The notes under the pieces were generated by a model that saw only the letters and a program-made list of their open reading frames with translations, was not told where the DNA came from and made no database searches. Of a stretch of 64,000 nt of DNA, positions 57,766 to 64,000 are shown piece by piece; position 1 is the stretch's first letter; every line of letters begins with the position of its first letter. Source of the DNA: Dillenia suffruticosa (taxonomy: Eukaryota > Streptophyta > Magnoliopsida > Dilleniales > Dilleniaceae); assembly GCA_033439265.1 (NCBI GenBank), contig JAVTVX010000010.1, positions 248,001 through 312,000 of the forward strand, written 5' to 3'. The position numbers and the translations under genes were made by a program.

Positions 57766-60700
57766 TCTTTTCTTTTTTATATATTGTTGACACTGATTGA
57801 GATCCAATTTTTTTGATTTTTTTTTCTCCTTTGGTTGAGCAATTGGTTTGAATTTTCTATCAAAGAAAGTCCCCTCTCTCCCATAGTTATTTATTTATTT
57901 ATTTTTATTATTATTATTTTGGACATTTCCCATACTTATTAACGTAACGATTACCGACGGTTAGTTGGTTTTATAAAATATGACACTAAATCATTTAATT
58001 AAAATTTTAAATTCGATTCACGACTTGAATATAAAGTAAACTAATTTAGAAGAGTAGTCTCATAAATGGATTATTATAAATCTTAAATTGGTTTAGTTAA
58101 AATATGATTTTGAATAGGTATTAGAAAATAAAATTAAAAATTGGATTTAATGTTTGGATCCGGAGATTATTAATAATGGGCCATAAAGGGTTCTCATGGA
58201 TTTTCTTTTCGGTTAGCAAAAGGGTTCTCATTATTTCTTTTGGAAACTAAAGCAAGCTCAATCATTTCCTTCATTTAAATTTCTTTATTTCAAGATTATT
58301 AAAGTGTTGCAAAGTCCTCAGAGAAATATTTTAAGCCATTTTATGCGCCAGACATAATAATAATAATAATAATTTTATTTTATTTTTCAAGTCCCGGGTG
58401 AGGAGGAACTAAATCCAAAAGGTTGCTGTGCTGGTTAAGGAATAAAATTGTGGTAGTAGAGATTAAGAAGAAAATTGAGACATGAAAAAAGGTTTAATCA
58501 ATTTTCCGACTAGAGAAAAAGGAAAAGTTGAATCGATTCTAATGGAAAAAGGGATGCAAGAGGAGTGATGGGATTTGTTGATACCTTTTGTCGTATCTAC
58601 CTTTGCAAAAGGGCATTTGCGGAGAATGCCCTGTAGTGGTTATCCTACGGAAAGCAAAGCAAAGCAAAGGTTGAGTTGATCAGATGGACTTTGTAGCCTT
58701 TTATTAGAAATTAATTGTAGGACTTGTATTTATGAGAGAAAAAAAAATTTTGAAGTGTCAAGCATCCTTTTAAATGTGAGTCGTGGTTCGCTTGTTCTTC
58801 TTCATTTTTAACCTTAGGTATGTTAAGTTTGCACAAGCCCATATGCCATCCTACTTTATCTACATTTTTAATATGAGATCAAAATTAAAGCTAAACTCAT
58901 TGCTTTCTATTCACTGAAATAAGACAAAGATTTTAGAAATGGGTCGGCATATGATAATGGGGTCGAAGTGGTTACCCTGTAAATTTTTGCATGATTTTAG
59001 ATGAACAAATTTGTGCCCTTGCCCTTGCCCTTCAAATAATTCTGGCATGGTAGCAAATTTTACACATGGGGTTTGCAGAACACCATACTTATATGCCTCT
59101 CTAGAAGATCCCAACCTCCCCCACCCCCCCAAAAAAAAAGGACCCCATTAGTACGATTTATCCGTTCCAAACTCATTTTAACCTCTCTGAGTTTGTATCC
59201 AGCCCCGGTCCCAGCCCCATGGCCAAGTGCTGGTGCGCTAATCATTCAATTTAACTCCACAACCGCCGCTGCTATTTTTCACAGCAGATAATAATAATAT
59301 GTACATAGGGAGAGGGAGAGGGAGAGGGAGAGGGAGAGGGAGAATGATATTTTGGGGGATAAGTTGGGTGCTGTCAAGAGAGGTGTCGGTTTTACCGTTT
59401 ACGCGTTCCGGAGAGAGAGAGAGGAAATATTCAAAAATAGTTAGGGGACAGAGAAATTGGACGGCGTGACTGTGAATGCTTATTGTGAGAGAGAGGTGTC
59501 CGTACGGTTTAAAAAAAAAAAAAAAAAGAGTTTGACAGCTGCCGCTCGTTTATGTCTCGTCAACTACTATAATAATATCACCGTACAAAAACATTGGATT
59601 CTCCCTCTTCTTTTCTCCCCACCCTCTGATTTCCTTTGTGATCATCACCGTCACGAGCTCTCCACCACCACAACCCAACACGTGCGATAATCTTTACTCT
59701 TCCTGCTGACCCGCGTGTTAGATTAACTAACGGCGTCAACGTTCGCATAACGGCGACCGTCACTTCTCTCTCTTTTATCTCTCCCGCCTTGGTTTTAACA
59801 TCTCTCAGTGACCCCTCTCAGTCTCCCCTTCATTGGGAATCAGAATTCTGGTTATGCGCTTTCGTCCTCATAGAAAGACGAAACTACCCCCAGTCGTAAA
59901 TTATGGATGAGAGAATTTATTTTAACGGGCTAAAGCACAATAATTGGGGAATTTAAAATCTGGTGACCTGGGCGGGGCACATCCCCTCCCCAGCAATGCC
60001 ATGTGCTTGCTTTTCTTATTTGACCGTTTTACCCTTGGTCTTCCACAATTATCGTGCTGTTTCTTTTTTTTAATAAATATAATATTAAATTAAATAGTGT
60101 GCCGGTCACTCACTCAAAAACATTAACAATTAATAAATCAAAGGAAGACCAGTGTCATATGTACGTATGTTGATTATTGACTCGTGGTTCCTGCGCCTGT
60201 CACTCTCTCTCTCTCTCTCTCTCTCACTAAATTTTATTTTTCTTTTTCTTTTTCTTTTTCTTTTTTTCCTAGAAACACGTTAATTAGGTTTAGAGCCGTA
60301 GAATCTTTGTCTTCTATTAGGTTAAAAAATGATAAAGAGAGAGCTGGCAGTGATTCTGTGTCTGATATTACAATTTTGACTGAGTGAGTTTATTCGGTGA
60401 ATGCTGGTTTTTTGTTAGAAGAAAAACCCGTCTCGCCATGAGTTGCGCATCATTTTTTGAAGGTCTCTTTCTGATAGGAAAGATGACTTTGATTTTCATG
60501 TTCCAAACTCTTGTCCCACCCTCCAAGGACTGGCCCATCATTGTTTCCTTTCCGTTTCTTCTGCTTGCCTCTCTCTCTCTCCCTTCTCTTCCTGTCCTTT
60601 ATTTTTTCATTTAAATCATGATAATAAATCACTAAAATTTACTTTTAAATCGAATTAAATTTTTTAAAATTAAAATTTTTTTATATCTAATTTTATCATA

Positions 60701-61463
60701 TATATATATATATATATATAATTTTATTTAAAAAATATTAATATAAGATTAAGTTTTCAACGTCTAAATTTGACTAAAAATTTGAGATGAGTAACCGGTG
60801 ATCGCAAATAAAAAAGTATACTCACTAAAAAGGATGAAGTAAAGAAGAAAAAGGGTTCTCTTTTTCTTGACACAAACAAGTAAGGCTCTTTAACAATCTA
60901 ATATGCGAATCATATTAAATCCAATCCAAATAGAATAGGATGATATTCAATCTTTTGGTTGCTACAATAGCTGAATGTGGGTTTGCATTTCATTTCATGG
61001 CATTGCATCCATGCTAAAAAAGAAAAGTGCATTTTTTTGAGCCAACTCAAAAGGAGGGGGCTTATTTCTCTCACTTGCGCTTGCACCATCTCTTCCCACT
61101 TACCCCACTTTTGACCAATCAAATTTCCACACTGCACTACTGCCCGTGCCACCATCCCACTACTATTCACGATGGCCGGGGGTAACGTGGTAACCAACAA
61201 TGGCCTTTCCATTTTGAAAAGAGGACAAAATGGGTAATTCAGTTTCCTCATATTTACAACTCCATCTCCATCCAGCTCCTAAAACGGCATGGGCCTTTGT
61301 GCGGTGGGATGCATCGCACTCCCTCCACACTCTCTCTCTCTCTCTCTCTCTCTCTCCCCTCATTGTTCTTTTTTACCCCTCCGCTCCTCTCCACGATCTC
61401 TCGTGTAAAAAAGCCCCCCAAAAAAAAAGTAAACGTAAGCATAAAAATGGAAAAAGCATACAC

Positions 61464-61506
<43 letters not shown>

Positions 61507-61822
61507 TGGTGCAGAGAGAGAAAATAAATCGTCGGCAGTTTTATTGGATTTTTGTGACACTAAAACCAACCCACTAATAACCCGAACGTCCTTCCCCCCT
61601 CTCTCTGCTAGTGTTTAACCACTTCTGCTAAGAGCAGAACAGGCACAGAGAGAGAGAGAGAGAGAGGTCTCGCAGCAGAGCAGTGTTTTTTTAGATGTTC
61701 ATGGTGTGAAGCTAAACAAACTGCAGGTTGGGGTGATTTCTTCTCTCTCTCTCGTAAAAGGATTTCCACTTTTAAGAGTGGCTGAGCAATTTAGCAGTGG
61801 GAAGAAAAGCAGAGGATTAATA
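57766..61822. other. Spacer and 5' region of the neprosin gene
   Basis: No gene is recognised. Repeats: (TAA)n 58355-58372, (GGGAGA)n 59309-59342, A-run 59510-59527, (CT)n 60205-60227, (AT)n 60700-60721, (CT)n 61330-61357, (GA)n 61467-61503 and (GA)n 61649-61667. An in-frame ATG at 61706 upstream of the chosen start lies in what is probably the 5' UTR. Such GA/CT runs near plant start sites can bind BPC-type GAGA factors; that is family knowledge, untested here. Confidence 0.5.
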
Positions 61823-61951
61823 ATGAAGGTTTTGGTGATGTTGGTGTTGATCTCCTTTGCTTCCGCTGCTAGATTGCCTTTGTCTCGTCAGAAGCTTGAG
61901 GTTCGGAAGCATTTGAACCGATTAAACAAGACTCCAGTGAAGACCATTCAG

Positions 61952-61991
<40 letters not shown>

Positions 61992-62151
61992 ATTAATACC
62001 CCTTTTTTTCTGGTTCTTTACTAGTCTGAACTTTAGTGGGTGTTTCATTTTATCAATTCATTTTTTATCCCTCATTTTAGCATCTGATGATGAACGATTT
62101 ATTTTTTCTGTGAAAATGATTTTCGAATACTAATTTAACAATGATTTTCTC

Positions 62152-62201
<50 letters not shown>

Positions 62202-64000
62202 ATGATGCCATTTTCTTTGCCCTCTTTTATTTTCTCTTTTCCACACCTTAAAACAACCATAAAAGTTACATTTTTTAGTAAAGTTTCTCTATTGAAACAT
62301 TTAATACAGCGTTTCTCTTTGATTTTCCACACTTTATCCATGCTCTGCTTCTTTTTTGATCTACTTTTTTTTCCCAAAATTTTAATTACATAATGTTTAG
62401 GTCTATCCCTGATATTTTTTCCTTAAATTTCTCGAGAGAAATCTGTTGGGTATTAGTGAGATCAGACCTAAATCAGCTTCCGACGGTGATACTAATTACA
62501 ATCTTTGTGTTTGTTGATTTGATACAGAGCCCAGATGGGGATATAATAGACTGCATTCATCTCTCTCATCAACCAGCTTTTGATCATCCCTTCCTCAAAA
62601 ATCACACTATCCAGGTCCATTTTTGTTCCCCCCCCCCCCCAAAATTGTTTTTGGTTACAATGCACAATCTTGTTGTCATTAGGTGTTTATTTTTGTTCAT
62701 CTTTGTGTTGGTGGGTCTTGTAGAGGAGGCCGAGTTATCACCCGGAAGGACTGTTTGATGAGAGCAAGGTGTCTGCAACACCAAAACAAAGAACAAACCC
62801 AATCACTCAGTTGTGGCATGCAAATGGAAAGTGTCCCGAAAACACCATACCGGTTAGAAGAACAAAGGAGGAGGATGTTCTTAGAGCCAGCTCTGTCAAG
62901 AGATACGGCAAGAAGAAGATTAGAAGCATTCCGAAGCCTAGGTCTGCTGATCCTGATCTCATTAATGAAAGTGGTCATCAGGTATATTCATTCATTGTTT
63001 TGCTCTTCATCTTCAGTTTAATTTAATGGGGTTTTCCTCTTACATTTATTATTGTATTTATTAACCTTTTATCCTCATCTCTTTGGTGTTTCCTAATGTT
63101 TTGGTGATCATTAGCATGCGATAGCTTATGTTGAAGGAGACAAATATTATGGGGCAAAAGCAACCATCAATGTTTGGGAGCCCAGGATACAACAGCCTAA
63201 TGAGTTCAGCTTGTCTCAGCTTTGGATACTGGGAGGTTCTTTTGGTGAAGATCTCAATAGCATTGAAGCTGGCTGGCAGGTAATTTTGCTTTGTTGCTGT
63301 ATTATTCTTTTCCAAATCGGAAAAGGAAAAAAGATGGTAAATCTGAAAGAGAAATTAAAGCCTAATTCTATGTTTTAGTCCATTTTAGATATTGATGCTA
63401 TTTATTTACACTACAACAGGTTAGTCCGGATCTATATGGTGATAACAACACAAGGCTCTTCACTTACTGGACTGTAAGTTAGAAAACGATGCTATGAGTA
63501 TTTGGGTTCACTTATGAATTTGATGTGGGTTCTTATTCATTTTTATATCTTTTTGGTAATTTCTATGTGGTAAAAATTGCAGAGCGATGCTTATCAAGCC
63601 ACGGGGTGCTACAACCTGCTGTGTTCAGGCTTCATACAGATCAACAATGAAATAGCTATGGGCGCTAGCATCTCTCCCGTGTCTGCGTACCGCAATTCAC
63701 AGTATGATGTCAGTATTCTTGTCTGGAAGGTAAAATCCAATTTTCCATTCAGCTGATTAAAGTTCTGTCATCTCTGCATTGTGTACCCTTAGATATGAGT
63801 ATTCTTGACCGCATTTTTTGTTTGTATTGCATGTATTAATGTTAAATGGAGAAATGAACTTATTATTAATGAAAAGGAGCTAAAATGCATGTAGACATTG
63901 ACTTTGGGTATAAGACTGACCAGTTTATTGAGCACATTTATAGAGTTTTTTTTTTTGTTCTTTTATATATCTCTAATCCTCTTGGGGATAGCACTGGGAA
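61823..64000 (+). CDS. Neprosin-domain protein (DUF4409 plus DUF239), 3' end beyond the window
   Basis: Six exons, all phase 0: 61823-61951, 62528-62614, 62724-62981, 63115-63279, 63420-63473 and 63583-63729. The start at 61823 opens a signal peptide ([15 protein letters not shown]). The propeptide-type domain follows: [18 protein letters not shown], then [13 protein letters not shown] and [19 protein letters not shown]. The neprosin domain starts with [20 protein letters not shown]. It contains [15 protein letters not shown], whose Glu is probably the first catalytic Glu of neprosin-type glutamic peptidases, then [20 protein letters not shown]. The second catalytic Glu and C-terminus lie past 64000. 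It should be secreted; whether it is an active prolyl peptidase cannot be judged. Intron 1 starts with a CT microsatellite directly at the donor. Confidence 0.92.
61952..61989 (+). repeat. (CT)n at the intron 1 donor of the neprosin gene
   Basis: The donor reads CAG then GTCCTCTCTC, so the usual GTRAGT consensus is replaced by the repeat. A second (CT)n lies in the same intron at 62157-62201. The reading frame and splice phase support this donor despite its poor match. Confidence 0.8.

Overview
The window is a stretch of plant nuclear DNA, most likely from a woody eudicot. The evidence is GT-AG introns of plant size, AT-rich spacers full of (CT)n, (GA)n, (TA)n and (TAA)n microsatellites, and plant-specific gene families: an LRR receptor-like protein, a neprosin-domain protein and an organelle-type lysyl-tRNA synthetase. 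The transposon superfamilies are those of plants. The species cannot be named from the sequence alone.

Layout. 1-3.7 kb: the 3' part of a TPR-protein gene on +, carrying a 2.0 kb gag-only LTR retrotransposon in one intron and an in-frame stop. 4.8-7.3 kb: one intact, intronless LRR receptor-like protein gene on +. 7.6-8.2 kb: a foldback element with Mutator-like ends. 8.2-14.5 kb: spacer, one exon of a small conserved plant protein on - (12.65-13.04 kb) and a 286-bp tandem duplication. 14.565-24.238 kb: a decayed hAT transposon with an exact 8-bp target duplication. Nested inside its first coding exon is a 6.2 kb Athila-like retroelement whose two LTRs face each other (U3 ends on both outer sides) inside a perfect 5-bp target duplication. 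26.27-31.98 kb: an intact three-exon gene on - for a 169-residue conserved plant protein, with a 5 kb first intron that contains a ~1.2 kb internal duplication. 34.1-39.4 kb: a lysyl-tRNA synthetase pseudogene on -, broken by frameshifts, a stop, a solo LTR and a truncated LINE. 40.0-41.0 kb: a second, larger member of the foldback family. 41.5-45.0 kb: a duplicated non-coding segment, one copy carrying a poly(A) retroposon. 43-48.2 kb: a weakly supported gene on +. 51.3-57.8 kb: a decayed Tat-type Ty3 retrotransposon with an antisense reading-frame region and a satellite-like tandem array. 61.8 kb to the window edge: a neprosin-domain gene on +, running off the end.

Only the receptor-like protein, the 169-residue protein and the neprosin gene look intact over the part seen. 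These genes do not form a pathway; ordinary dispersed plant genes sit between layers of transposable elements. The most unusual structures are the head-to-head-LTR retroelement, the Mutator-like foldback family built from short palindromes, and the tandem array in the Tat element that reuses a motif from its own LTR.
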